This document shows, in pieces, positions 16,301 through 22,775 of a DNA stretch of 40,410 nucleotides; position 1 is the first letter of the stretch, and the number at the start of each line of letters is the position of its first letter. The translations under genes and the position numbers were made by a program. The notes below the pieces were generated by a model, which did no database searches, had not been told where the DNA came from, and worked only from the letters and a program-made list of their open reading frames with translations. The stretch comes from an uncultured Elusimicrobiales bacterium (GTDB lineage Bacteria > Elusimicrobiota > Elusimicrobia > Elusimicrobiales > Elusimicrobiaceae): positions 1 to 40,410 of the forward strand of contig CALVFE010000011.1 of assembly GCA_944326765.1 (NCBI GenBank). The letters are read 5' to 3'.

Positions 16301-16798
16301 GCCCGCCACTTCCTCGAACATTTCGCGGCGTTGTTCCGGCGACGCGGAAAGCACGCTTTCCACACCGCCCTGGTCGATAATGGCATATCCTTCGCCGCCG
16401 ATACCCGTATCCAAAAACAAATCGCGTATATCGCGCAGGCGGCACTGCACCTTATTTAAATAATATTCGCTTTCGCCGGAGCGAAAGATTTTACGCGTTA
16501 CGGTAATTTCATTAAAATCAAGCGGCAGCTGACGCGAGGCATTGTCAAACACCATACTTACCTGCGCCATATTCAAAGGCGCGCGTTTGGCCGTTCCATT
16601 AAAAATAATATCTACCATAGAAGCAGACCGCAGGGACTTCCAACTCATCTCGCCGATCGCCCACCGAACAGAATCAATCACGTTGGATTTTCCGCAGCCG
16701 TTCGGCCCGACTACGCAGGTGATTCCGGGTTCAAACTCCAAACGGGATTTTTCGGCAAAAGATTTAAAACCGATAATTTCAATAGCTTTCAAATACAT
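13316..16798 (-). CDS. smc: Chromosome segregation ATPase SMC
   Basis: This 1160-residue SMC protein has the standard five-part architecture. The N-terminal ATPase head has Walker A GPNGCGKSN (about 32-40). Long coiled coils cover about 165-500 and 660-990 around a hinge with GGYSYQDGTVKGGFFVGGG (about 625-645). The C-terminal head has the ABC signature MSGGEKTLTAMSLLFAF and Walker B FCIMDEADAALDE. It forms the ScpAB-associated ring that compacts and segregates the chromosome. The start is supported by GAGGGG seven bases upstream. The promoter lies at ~16826 and is overlapped upstream by a large palindrome. It is followed directly by the coupled phosphoesterase. Confidence 0.97.
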   Translation of the reverse strand: MYLKAIEIIGFKSFAEKSRLEFEPGITCVVGPNGCGKSNVIDSVRWAIGEMSWKSLRSASMVDIIFNGTAKRAPLNMAQVSMVFDNASRQLPLDFNEITVTRKIFRSGESEYYLNKVQCRLRDIRDLFLDTGIGGEGYAIIDQGGVESVLSASPEQRREMFEEVAGVSKYKAKREECIKRLERVDLDLARLADTVALIEEQIKKLDSEAKKARLYQRYREELKESEIAISVCSIKEADALIAKHAGELEPILRKQEDLEARISAQEGAAAALDLNLTHKQKEADEFNKEISASKYQVGLLEGAIKNCDNLTAELTAQIASSGAEAQRGQSRLQELAPAIAKLKEQLAAISAELNPLQEKYNEQVSSLQRLENELRAAESEIQRISGELMALVRKQMEVSNQIALEESSAQREDEDLIAAEKTSQEQTAGLAEIRRALEDIAGRLAAQQTEVEQARRAIAQGEDNLRQLQTQRTTLNEKLSAVKSARAALAAKLEMIQTQGKNDPYWVGVKAVVQSGIAGIKGTLRKALKYPAALSVAVEESFGKYLDAVLCADSAALEQALQVLQKHGQARAKFIVLSEVPKTENAPIANALSKQLSYAPELEDLIRFVVGGYSYQDGTVKGGFFVGGGAADVRAPEAYWGEEETVRAEMDVKAEEEETVSQEIITNYDALTKADEGLKNLRLKAQETVLALNSIQNERVNKERELHAAEENLARAAARKQEITLRVEGRRKKVESLKQHLEELKTNQTQSAAKGEEVKQSQTALREKSDQIKQEINTLNARLYEVKIKKNNIELDLKSTEYEFNSLTASEGQRNEKIASSNLRLKSLAEEKLSTQAKLSAERDTLAQLEINEHKMRADLEALKKEFNDKTTVLNACKKEASELAIKKNDLENALANARRQRTTVANNLFESWNITPEEAQLNYGDKTVDYERVKMMRKRIENMGAVNMTAPEEYDALTERNTFLRTQMADLEGAKKDLKSAINKINQTTRENFKYTFEQVRMHFKNIYQTLFRGGECDLVLTLPENLLETGIEIYAQPPGKKLLNITSMSGGEKTLTAMSLLFAFFTHNPSPFCIMDEADAALDEANVERYVNLIKEFSKTTQFIVVTHNKRTMEAARMLYGITMEESGVSKVMSVNLADRSNPEDIKKKEAIEALAEA

Positions 16799-16825
16799 AA
16801 AGTCCCCTCAGGTAGATATATTTTG

Positions 16826-16857
16826 ATTATACCATTTCCCTATACAATATAGGGAAA
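16826..16857 (-). promoter_or_regulatory. smc promoter with a 23-base palindromic operator candidate
   Basis: On the minus strand an extended -10, TGGTATAAT (TATAAT at 16831-16826), serves smc. Its -35 position is occupied by a perfect inverted repeat: TTTCCCTATA (16835-16844), spacer CAA and TATAGGGAAA (16848-16857). Placement over the -35 zone suits a repressor or activator dimer; no regulator can be named. Confidence 0.6.
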
Positions 16858-16925
16858 AGCCTTTTCGGCAGGCGTTAGAATCGTTCTACGCATACGGGGA
16901 AACCTCCTCCGAGGAGATGCCGACG

Positions 16926-16946
16926 AAAAAAACGCTTGCAAAGCGT
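16926..16946 (-). terminator. Minus-oriented terminator-like hairpin in the smc upstream gap
   Basis: Read on the minus strand, ACGCTT, loop TGC and AAGCGT are followed by seven T. No minus-strand gene lies upstream, so it would end antisense transcription or act as an attenuator for a second, distal smc promoter. It overlaps the -35 element of the plus-strand small-protein gene. Confidence 0.45.
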
Positions 16947-16964
16947 AAAAAATTTTATTAGACT
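16936..16964 (+). promoter_or_regulatory. Promoter of the small repeat-protein gene
   Basis: TTGCAA (16936-16941), a 17-base spacer and TAGACT (16959-16964) predict a start near 16971 and a ~35-base leader ending in the ribosome binding site AAAGGAGG (about 16990-16997). Confidence 0.5.
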
Positions 16965-17005
16965 TTTTCGGTAAGACTGTTTTCCTTAAAAGGAGGATTA
17001 TCCAC

Positions 17006-17230
17006 ATGGCAGAAAAAGTACTCAAAGTTGGAATGGACCGCGAAGACGGCTTCCTCTACTATATTGACAAAGACGGCGATATTGCCCGTGTTCAAATGGC
17101 CAGAGGCGGCAAAAAAGGCGGTAAACCGAAAAAAGTAGAAAAATGCGGTATCAAAAAAGAAAAAGGATATCTGTACTTCTTGGATAAGAAGGGAGATATT
17201 TCCAGAGCTAAAATGGTAAACGCTAAATAA
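17006..17230 (+). CDS. Small basic protein with two internal repeats
   Basis: This 74-residue protein contains two copies of a ~22-residue unit: EDGFLYYIDKDGDIARVQMA (residues ~12-31) and EKGYLYFLDKKGDISRAKM (~53-71). They are separated by a Gly/Lys-rich linker GGKKGGKPKK. Each unit reads like a short beta-hairpin (F/YLYY/F-I/L-D-K-x-GD). Small conserved proteins of this type exist in several bacterial groups with no assigned function; the high charge would suit nucleic-acid or ribosome binding, which is inference. A very strong ribosome binding site (AAAGGAGG), its own promoter and a strong terminator suggest high expression as a single-gene unit. It has one cysteine. Confidence 0.85.
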   Translation: MAEKVLKVGMDREDGFLYYIDKDGDIARVQMARGGKKGGKPKKVEKCGIKKEKGYLYFLDKKGDISRAKMVNAK

Positions 17231-17243
17231 ATAAAGGATTTAA

Positions 17244-17272
17244 AACACCCCGCGAGAGCGCGGGGTGTTTTG
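17244..17272 (+). terminator. Intrinsic terminator after the small repeat protein
   Basis: AACACCCCGCG, loop AGAG and CGCGGGGTGTT form an 11-bp perfect stem followed by a short T-rich tail (TTGT), 13 bases past the stop codon. Confidence 0.88.
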
Positions 17273-17499
17273 TCAAACGCGGTATCCGCGCGCATATGTT
17301 TTTGCGCGGACCGGTTGTCCGACGCAAAAGGGGCGCATCTCGCATTGTACGACATCACGCAGTGCCTCAGCGTTTTGCGCCTCTTGTTTTTTAAGATATT
17401 CGATCCTTCCTCCACAACTTTCCCCTTATGCAGCCATTCGCCTGCGTCTCTTATTGGGTGCAAGGGGTTGAATTTTATTCAAACGCGCCTACACTAATT

Positions 17500-17735
17500 A
17501 TATCCGACGTATCCGGAGGCGACATCAAATCATCTTTACTTTCCTTATAGCTGCAAAAATAATATGCAGCTGCAGCCAGAGCTAAAAATCTCCGTTCGGT
17601 CTTAGGCAGCCGGCAAGCTGGGTTATCGCGGGACTATCTTAACGGACGGATCTTGACCCCAAGAGGAAAAGACAACCTTGCCCTCTTCGCAATCAATCAT
17701 TGGCGCCATTCCCGTACGCGCCCGCGCGCGGGTTT
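17500..17735 (+). ncRNA. Possible structured RNA in the gap before hpf
   Basis: The 465-base gap 17273-17737 holds no convincing gene. Within it, several complementary segments follow one another: AGCTGCA/TGCAGCT (17549-17555 with 17565-17571), TCCGTT/AACGGA (17591-17596 with 17641-17646) enclosing CAGC/GCTG (17607-17620), and AAGAGG/CCTCTT (17661-17666 with 17682-17687). A CCCG-CGCG-CGGG hairpin plus TTT near 17720-17735 could end a transcript. A weak promoter is possible at 17475-17500 (TTGAAT, 16 bases, TACACT). I cannot assign it to a known RNA family; SRP RNA, RNase P and tmRNA hallmarks are missing. It could also be a decayed gene. Confidence 0.3.
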
Positions 17736-17737
17736 CA

Positions 17738-17766
17738 TTGACAGGCGGCCTGATTAATGGTTTAAT
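17738..17766 (+). promoter_or_regulatory. Promoter of the hpf-PTS operon
   Basis: A perfect TTGACA (17738-17743), exactly 17 bases, then TTTAAT (17761-17766, five of six matches). The start near 17773 gives a ~38-base leader with the ribosome binding site CGGAGGAA before the ATG at 17811. Confidence 0.85.
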
Positions 17767-17810
17767 AACTCTACGGGGGATTCTCTCGCAATTATTTATA
17801 CGGAGGAATT

Positions 17811-18362
17811 ATGGATATTAAAATTACGGCCAAGAATATAAAATTAACTCCGGCCATTAAAGAATTTATCAATACGCGCGTAGGAAAAGTAGAAAACTTT
17901 TTTGACAATATTGTTTCCGCTCAGGTACTCATATCCGTAGAAAAGAAAATCAATCAGCGCGCGGAAATCATCTTGCATACCGGCGCCAAAACCACCATCA
18001 GCGCCAGCGCGGTGGAAAGCAACCTCTATAAAGCCATTGATGCGGCGGCCGTCAAAGCGGAGGCGCAAGCTAAAAAAATCAAAAACAAAGCCAAAGCCCG
18101 CAAAATCAGCAAGAAATCCATTAAAGAAGCGGACATCAATCCTTTTGCAGAACACGTGCTGCTGCCGCAGAACGACGTCAAGTTTTCCGTCATTAAACAG
18201 GTAGAAGTTTCGCCGATGAATCCGGAAGACGCCGCCTACGAAATGGAACGGCTGGGCTATTCCTTCTGGATGTTTTTAGACGAAGATTCCAAGCAGATCA
18301 ACCTGATCTTCAAACGCTTGGACGGCACATACGGTTTAATTAAACCGATTAAGAAAAAATAA
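17811..18362 (+). CDS. hpf: Long-form ribosome hibernation promoting factor
   Basis: This 183-residue protein has the two-domain long HPF layout. The N-terminal S30AE fold (residues 1-~100: MDIKITAKNIKLTPAIKEFI, then VSAQVLISVEKK, RAEIILHTG and YKAIDAAAVKAEAQAKK) blocks the 30S mRNA/tRNA channel. After a Lys-rich linker, the C-terminal domain (~125-180, with VSPMNPEDAAYEMERLGYSF and DGTYGLIKP) lets 70S ribosomes dimerise into inactive 100S particles. It is the first gene of the operon, 18 bases before hprK, so hibernation is co-transcribed with sugar-uptake control. GGAGG before the ATG supports the start. Confidence 0.95.
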   Translation: MDIKITAKNIKLTPAIKEFINTRVGKVENFFDNIVSAQVLISVEKKINQRAEIILHTGAKTTISASAVESNLYKAIDAAAVKAEAQAKKIKNKAKARKISKKSIKEADINPFAEHVLLPQNDVKFSVIKQVEVSPMNPEDAAYEMERLGYSFWMFLDEDSKQINLIFKRLDGTYGLIKPIKKK

Positions 18363-18379
18363 GCCTTCCGGGGGCGATT

Positions 18380-19330
18380 TTGGAATTTACAAAATCTATC
18401 ACCGTTGCGGAACTGCTCCAGGTTAAACGTCTTAACCTGGAGCTGGTTTGCGGGAAAAGATATATCCACCGCGAAATCACGCTCGGCAGCGTTAACCGCC
18501 CCGGGCTGGCTTTGTGCGGGCATCTGGAAAGTTTTCGCACCAACTCCGTGCAGGTATTTGGCCGCGGGGAACACGCTTTCTGCGTAAAAGAAAATAAATC
18601 GCGCCTGCGCGCCAATATAGAAAAAATGCTCATCGAGGGCAAAGTGCCCTGTGTCATTATGGCAGCGGGAATGGATCCGCTTCCGGCAATTCGAAAAGCG
18701 TGTTTAAGTTCCGATGTGCCGGTGCTTAAAACCGAGATGGAATCCTCCGCTTTCGTGGCGGAGTTTACCCGCTTTCTGGACGAGAAACTCTCTCCCGTTA
18801 CGCATATGCACGGAGTACTGGTTGACGTAAGCGGAACCGGTGTTCTTATACGCGGCGACGCCGGCATCGGCAAAAGCGAATGCGCGCTGGAACTTATTAA
18901 GCGCGGGCATATTCTAGTGGCTGACGACGTGGTGGAAGTGCAAAGACGATTCGGCCGTTTTTTGGTCGGCTCCTGTCCTACGATGCTTAAACATTATATG
19001 GAAGTAAGAGGATTGGGAATTTTAGATGTACCGCTGCTCTTTGGCGTAGGATCTACATTGGATGAAACCAATATAGATATGGAAGTGGTGCTCACTTCCC
19101 CCAACAAGCAGCCGATAGACCGCTTGGGAGTAGAGCAAAAAACGACTAATATACTGGGCGTGGAAATCCCTTCTCTGGGGCTCCCCGTTACCCCGGGCAG
19201 AAACCTGGCCGTACTGATTGAAGTGGCCTCTTTAAACCAACAACTCAAAAGCCAAGGTATTTTTTCCGCCAAAGAATTCAGCCAAAAGATATTGGATAAA
19301 ATGAAAAAGGGAACCCATGGCAAACAATAA
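18380..19330 (+). CDS. hprK: HPr kinase/phosphorylase
   Basis: This 316-residue bifunctional enzyme phosphorylates HPr on Ser46 and reverses this in response to ATP, fructose bisphosphate and phosphate. The N-terminal domain covers ~1-130. The catalytic domain contains HMHGVLVDV (His144), Walker A GDAGIGKS (159-166), VADDVVEV and the HprK signature [10 protein letters not shown] (208-217). The start codon is TTG at 18380, preceded by a G-rich GGGGGCG. The last 14 bases overlap rapZ. Its target serine is present in the HPr encoded ~3 kb downstream, so the regulatory circuit is complete in this operon. Confidence 0.95.
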   Translation: MEFTKSITVAELLQVKRLNLELVCGKRYIHREITLGSVNRPGLALCGHLESFRTNSVQVFGRGEHAFCVKENKSRLRANIEKMLIEGKVPCVIMAAGMDPLPAIRKACLSSDVPVLKTEMESSAFVAEFTRFLDEKLSPVTHMHGVLVDVSGTGVLIRGDAGIGKSECALELIKRGHILVADDVVEVQRRFGRFLVGSCPTMLKHYMEVRGLGILDVPLLFGVGSTLDETNIDMEVVLTSPNKQPIDRLGVEQKTTNILGVEIPSLGLPVTPGRNLAVLIEVASLNQQLKSQGIFSAKEFSQKILDKMKKGTHGKQ

Positions 19331-20174
19331 GCGACGAATCTTCATCATTACCGGTTTAAGCGGAGCCGGCAAAACCCAGGCGCTGAAAATTTTTGGCGAC
19401 TTCGGGTTTTACTGCGTAGATAACTTGCCGCTGGCCTTATTCAAAAATTTCACGGATTATATTAAACAAAGCGACGAAGGAAAAGATATCGCGCTGGGCA
19501 TCGACGTGCGCGAAGGCGGGCGTTTAAAAGACATGCCCAAGATTTTAAATTCCATGGTAGCAGATGATTTTGTAGTAAAAGTTATCTTCTTAGACGCCTC
19601 GGAAGAATGCTTGATTCGCCGTTTCTCGGAAACGAAACACCGCCACCCCATTCATAAAAAACTTGCCGCCGCCATCGCCCACGAGCGGGAGGTGATGAGT
19701 CCGATCCGCACCATGGCCGACAAAGTGATCGACACTTCGGATTTAAAACTGGGCGAGCTGAAAGAAAAACTGTCTTCTCTGCTGGGGCTTACCCGAGAAG
19801 GAGATATGCAAATTTCCGTCGTGTCCTTTGGATTTAAAAATGGAATCTTAAAAGACTGCGACATTGTAATGGACGTACGTTTCCTGCCCAACCCCTACTA
19901 CATTCCCGAACTGCGGGAAAAAACGGGGTTGGACAAAGAGGTGCAGAATTACATTATGTCCTTTAAAGAAACCAAGGAATTTGCGGAAAAGTTTGCGGAA
20001 CTTATTAAATATTTGATACCAAAATATATAAAGGAAGGGAAAAGTTATTTAACCATCGCCATGGGTTGCACCGGCGGCAAACACCGCAGCGTGTTTATGG
20101 CGCATGAACTGGCGCAACGGCTGGCAAAAGCGGGGCTCAATGCCACCGAATTTCACAGAGATATAGGACTTTAA
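19317..20174 (+). CDS. rapZ: RapZ/YvcJ-type nucleotide-binding protein
   Basis: This 285-residue P-loop protein has Walker A GLSGAGKT (13-20), YCVDNLP (Walker-B-like region), SETKHRHP, and a C-terminal domain with [33 protein letters not shown] and the conserved [10 protein letters not shown] loop. In Escherichia coli RapZ is an RNA-binding adaptor that controls glmS; in Firmicutes the homologue affects competence. It is frequently next to hprK and PTS genes, as here. It overlaps hprK by 14 bases and is followed one base later by the EIIA gene, consistent with translational coupling. Confidence 0.94.
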   Translation: MANNKRRIFIITGLSGAGKTQALKIFGDFGFYCVDNLPLALFKNFTDYIKQSDEGKDIALGIDVREGGRLKDMPKILNSMVADDFVVKVIFLDASEECLIRRFSETKHRHPIHKKLAAAIAHEREVMSPIRTMADKVIDTSDLKLGELKEKLSSLLGLTREGDMQISVVSFGFKNGILKDCDIVMDVRFLPNPYYIPELREKTGLDKEVQNYIMSFKETKEFAEKFAELIKYLIPKYIKEGKSYLTIAMGCTGGKHRSVFMAHELAQRLAKAGLNATEFHRDIGL

Positions 20175-20175
20175 T

Positions 20176-20583
20176 ATGGTTAAAATTATTTTAGTTACTC
20201 ACGGGCATTTGGCCCAGGAAATGTTAGAAACCGCGGCACAAATCATCGGGAAACCCGCTGATGACGGTTTTGCCGCTTTTTCCGTAACAGCTGCCTCCTC
20301 CATCGAAAAGGAAGCGGCTAATTTGCATAATCTGCTTCAAACCTGCGACGAAGGCGCCGTAATCTTAACCGATATTTTCGGGGGAAGCGCCACCAACATC
20401 TCGCTGACGGCCAGTAAGGATTTGGCAAAATGTTATGTCATTACGGGGCTGAATTTAAGTATGTTGCTCACCGCCATCAACAGCCGCAAGAAACTTCCGG
20501 CCAAAGAGTTGGCGGAAAAAATTGAAGCAGACGGAAAACGTGCCGTTATTAATGCGACGGAACTATTGATCAAGGGGCTATAA
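20176..20583 (+). CDS. PTS mannose-family EIIA
   Basis: This 135-residue cytosolic EIIA of the mannose/fructose/sorbose family has its phospho-accepting histidine at His9 in VTHGHLAQEML. A second conserved feature is LTDIFGGSATNISL near residue 60-75. It receives phosphate from HPr(His15) and passes it to EIIB. The domain is a separate protein, not fused to EIIB as in E. coli ManX. The stop overlaps the EIIB start (TAATG). Confidence 0.92.
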   Translation: MVKIILVTHGHLAQEMLETAAQIIGKPADDGFAAFSVTAASSIEKEAANLHNLLQTCDEGAVILTDIFGGSATNISLTASKDLAKCYVITGLNLSMLLTAINSRKKLPAKELAEKIEADGKRAVINATELLIKGL

Positions 20584-21050
20584 TGCCGATTGTTTTTGCA
20601 CGGGTCGATGACCGGCTGATTCACGGTCAAATCGTACAGGCTTGGCTGCCGGAACTGAACGTGGACGAGATTTTGATTCCTTGTTCAAAAGAAAAAGGAA
20701 CGTGTCTGAACCGCGGGCTCCTGCGCTTAAGCCTGCCGTATGAATATGAGCTGACCATTCTGGACGCGCACGACTGCGCCCGGTACGCCGCCCAGTCCAA
20801 ACGGCGCATTTTTCTGCTGATGGGTTCCTTAAAAGAATTTACCGAACTCATAGAAGACGGCCTGCAAATCAAATCCCTGAACATCGGCGGAATGCACTTT
20901 AAAGAGGGAGCGCAAAAATTAGATGAAAACGTGTTCTTGGACGCCGCCGACAAACGATTTTTAAAATTAATCCGAGATCTCGGCATCAATATAGAAACCA
21001 GAGCCGTTCCAAATTCCCAATCCGTTTCCGTCAACGAGGCCATATCATGA
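20583..21050 (+). CDS. PTS mannose-family EIIB
   Basis: This 155-residue cytosolic EIIB begins MPIVFARVDDRLIHGQI; His14 in RLIHGQ is the phosphorylated residue that hands phosphate to the incoming sugar. Length is normal for a free EIIB domain. It overlaps EIIA by one base and EIIC by four (ATGA), so the four EII parts are made in a coupled series. The sugar cannot be told from EIIB alone. Confidence 0.93.
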   Translation: MPIVFARVDDRLIHGQIVQAWLPELNVDEILIPCSKEKGTCLNRGLLRLSLPYEYELTILDAHDCARYAAQSKRRIFLLMGSLKEFTELIEDGLQIKSLNIGGMHFKEGAQKLDENVFLDAADKRFLKLIRDLGINIETRAVPNSQSVSVNEAIS

Positions 21051-21655
21051 TGACGCCAGAAGTTTTTCTGTTATGCGTGTTTGCGGCGCTCTTGGAATTG
21101 GATACCACATATGCCTTCCAGCTCACTTTCTCGCGCGGAATTATTGCCGCGCCGCTGATGTCGCTGGTAACGGGAGACGTGATGGCCGGCATTCAAATCG
21201 GCGTTTTCACGGAGCTCATTTTTGCCGATACCAATCCGTTAGGCGGGATTCTGCCTCCCAGCGCCGTTATCTGCTCGGCGCTTTCATTGGCTTTGCACGC
21301 CCTGGGGATTGAATTATACTTTGCTTTCTTTTTTGGAGTGGCCGGCGCTATTCTCTTTTCTTTTACCGAGAAGTTTATGCGCAAAAACCGGTTTAAATGG
21401 CTCATTTTTTGCGAACAAAAAATCACTAAAAAACCTGCCGAAATCAACCGAACCATCGTATTAGCGCTGGGATCTTCCTTCTTGATGAATTTTGTTTTTA
21501 TTTTTGTTTTGGCTTGGCTGTGCGGCAAACTGATGCTTTGGCTGCTGCCGTATATACCCGCCAGGGCGCATTTTGCCTGTAAATTCGCCTATATGGCCGT
21601 TCCTTGGATCGGGTTGGCTACATTGGTGCCGGCATTTCGCTTAAAAGCAAGGTGA
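21047..21655 (+). CDS. PTS mannose-family EIIC (short)
   Basis: This 202-residue integral membrane protein contains GVFTELIFADTNPLGGILPPSA, the family's conserved GxxxEL..... PxGG-type segment that lines the sugar site, and five or six hydrophobic segments. It is shorter than typical mannose-family EIIC proteins (usually about 250-270 residues). The shortfall appears in the C-terminal half, where one or two helices seem to be missing. It ends in ...AFRLKAR followed by an AAGGTGA site that serves EIID. The reduced size could mean a different sugar range or a simplified transporter. Confidence 0.85.
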   Translation: MMTPEVFLLCVFAALLELDTTYAFQLTFSRGIIAAPLMSLVTGDVMAGIQIGVFTELIFADTNPLGGILPPSAVICSALSLALHALGIELYFAFFFGVAGAILFSFTEKFMRKNRFKWLIFCEQKITKKPAEINRTIVLALGSSFLMNFVFIFVLAWLCGKLMLWLLPYIPARAHFACKFAYMAVPWIGLATLVPAFRLKAR

Positions 21656-21660
21656 TCGTT

Positions 21661-22482
21661 ATGAATTTTTCTATGCGGCTGAATATGTTCCTGCGGTCGT
21701 TCTTTTTGCAAACCGGTTGGAACTATATGAAATTTCAAAATATCGGACTGACGTTCGTTATGATGCCGTTTTTGAAACGACTCTATAAAGACGACCAAGA
21801 GGCGCTCCCTTCCGTCTTGCAGCGTTATTTGGAAAATTTCAATACCCATCCGGTGATGGCTTCGTTTTGCTTCGGGGCGCTGGCGAAACAGGAAGAAGCG
21901 GTGGCCAAAGCCGAATCTTTAACCAAATTTAAAGAAAAAGTAACAGAATGGACCAGTATTAAAAAAAGCCTTTCCATCACAACGGCTTCCATCGGAGACC
22001 GCTTATTTTGGGGAACGTTAAAACCCCTGACGCTTTTAATGGCCTTATTCATCTGGCTGATGATGGGCGTAAATTTTTTTGAAATTGATCTTCCCGCCAA
22101 TACCCCCTTTTTATATGCCGCCTGCGCCGGAGGAGCTGCTTTTTTTGTATTTAACGCCATCGCGCTGTTTGTCAAATGGCAGGGGCTCAAGATCAGTTAC
22201 CAAAGCGACGATACAACTTGTTTCGGCCTTACCCGTTTTGACTGGAATAAAACCATCTATAATGCCAAACGCATTGGAATTGTGCTGGCGGTGGGAATGA
22301 TTTTATTCGGCATTTATCATTACTTGAAAGATTTTAAAGACGTAGATGTACATTTTATTACCAGATCCGTCATCGTACTGTTCTTCGTCATGATTAGCTT
22401 TGTTACCCGTAAACTGCGCATACCAAATATGTACTTATATCTGGCGGCGGTGTTTATTTTCAACATCGTTTGCTATTTATAA
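21661..22482 (+). CDS. PTS mannose-family EIID
   Basis: This 273-residue protein starts MNFSMRLNMFLRSFFLQTGW; the FLQTGWNYMKFQNIGL segment is the usual EIID N-terminal motif (QxxxNYExMQxxGF type). Then come YLENFNTHPVMASFCFGA and a C-terminal half with several transmembrane segments. EIID forms the translocation complex with EIIC. The start at 21661 is chosen because AAGGTGATCGTT lies just upstream; the upstream in-frame ATG at 21604 is inside EIIC. HPr follows after 10 bases. Confidence 0.9.
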   Translation: MNFSMRLNMFLRSFFLQTGWNYMKFQNIGLTFVMMPFLKRLYKDDQEALPSVLQRYLENFNTHPVMASFCFGALAKQEEAVAKAESLTKFKEKVTEWTSIKKSLSITTASIGDRLFWGTLKPLTLLMALFIWLMMGVNFFEIDLPANTPFLYAACAGGAAFFVFNAIALFVKWQGLKISYQSDDTTCFGLTRFDWNKTIYNAKRIGIVLAVGMILFGIYHYLKDFKDVDVHFITRSVIVLFFVMISFVTRKLRIPNMYLYLAAVFIFNIVCYL

Positions 22483-22492
22483 CGGGGGCGTT

Positions 22493-22762
22493 GTGATACA
22501 ACAAGATATTAAAATTATAAACCGATTAGGCTTACATGCACGGCCGGCTGCCTTGATAGCGCAAACCGCCGCTAAATTCGCCTGTAACATACAACTTGCT
22601 AAGGATCAAGTAAACGTAAACGCAAAAAGCATTATGGGCGTAATGATGCTGGCGGCGGAATTTGGAGCCCATATACGCCTAACGACGGACGGTTCTGACG
22701 AAAAAGAAGCTTTTGAAGCCATAAAGAAATTATTTGATGACAAATTTAATGAAGAATTCTGA
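22493..22762 (+). CDS. ptsH: Phosphocarrier protein HPr
   Basis: This 89-residue protein is the general PTS phosphocarrier. His15 in RLGLHARPA is the site phosphorylated by EI. Ser46 in NAKSIMGVMML is the site phosphorylated by HprK, and both surroundings are canonical. The start is a GTG (22493) with GGGGGCG just upstream; the longer reading frame from 22400 lies in EIID. Having Ser46 together with hprK in one operon indicates that this organism can gate PTS activity by the energy state. Confidence 0.95.
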   Translation: MIQQDIKIINRLGLHARPAALIAQTAAKFACNIQLAKDQVNVNAKSIMGVMMLAAEFGAHIRLTTDGSDEKEAFEAIKKLFDDKFNEEF

Positions 22763-22775
22763 TAAGGAGCGCAGT

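Noticed and set aside
17092..17463. Minus-strand 123-codon frame across the small-protein gene and its terminator
   Set aside because: Overlaps a well supported gene and a terminator hairpin, has no ribosome binding site and no recognisable motif.
17700..17720. Sigma-54 promoter (TGGCGCC...) before hpf, as seen near rpoN-hpf loci
   Set aside because: The -12 TTGC element is absent and a much better sigma-70 promoter lies at 17738-17766.
17500..17735. tmRNA, RNase P RNA or SRP RNA in the gap before hpf
   Set aside because: No TTCGA-type T arm, CCA end or complete tag frame ending in Ala-Ala; no GAGGAAAGTCC block; no SRP tetraloop domain.
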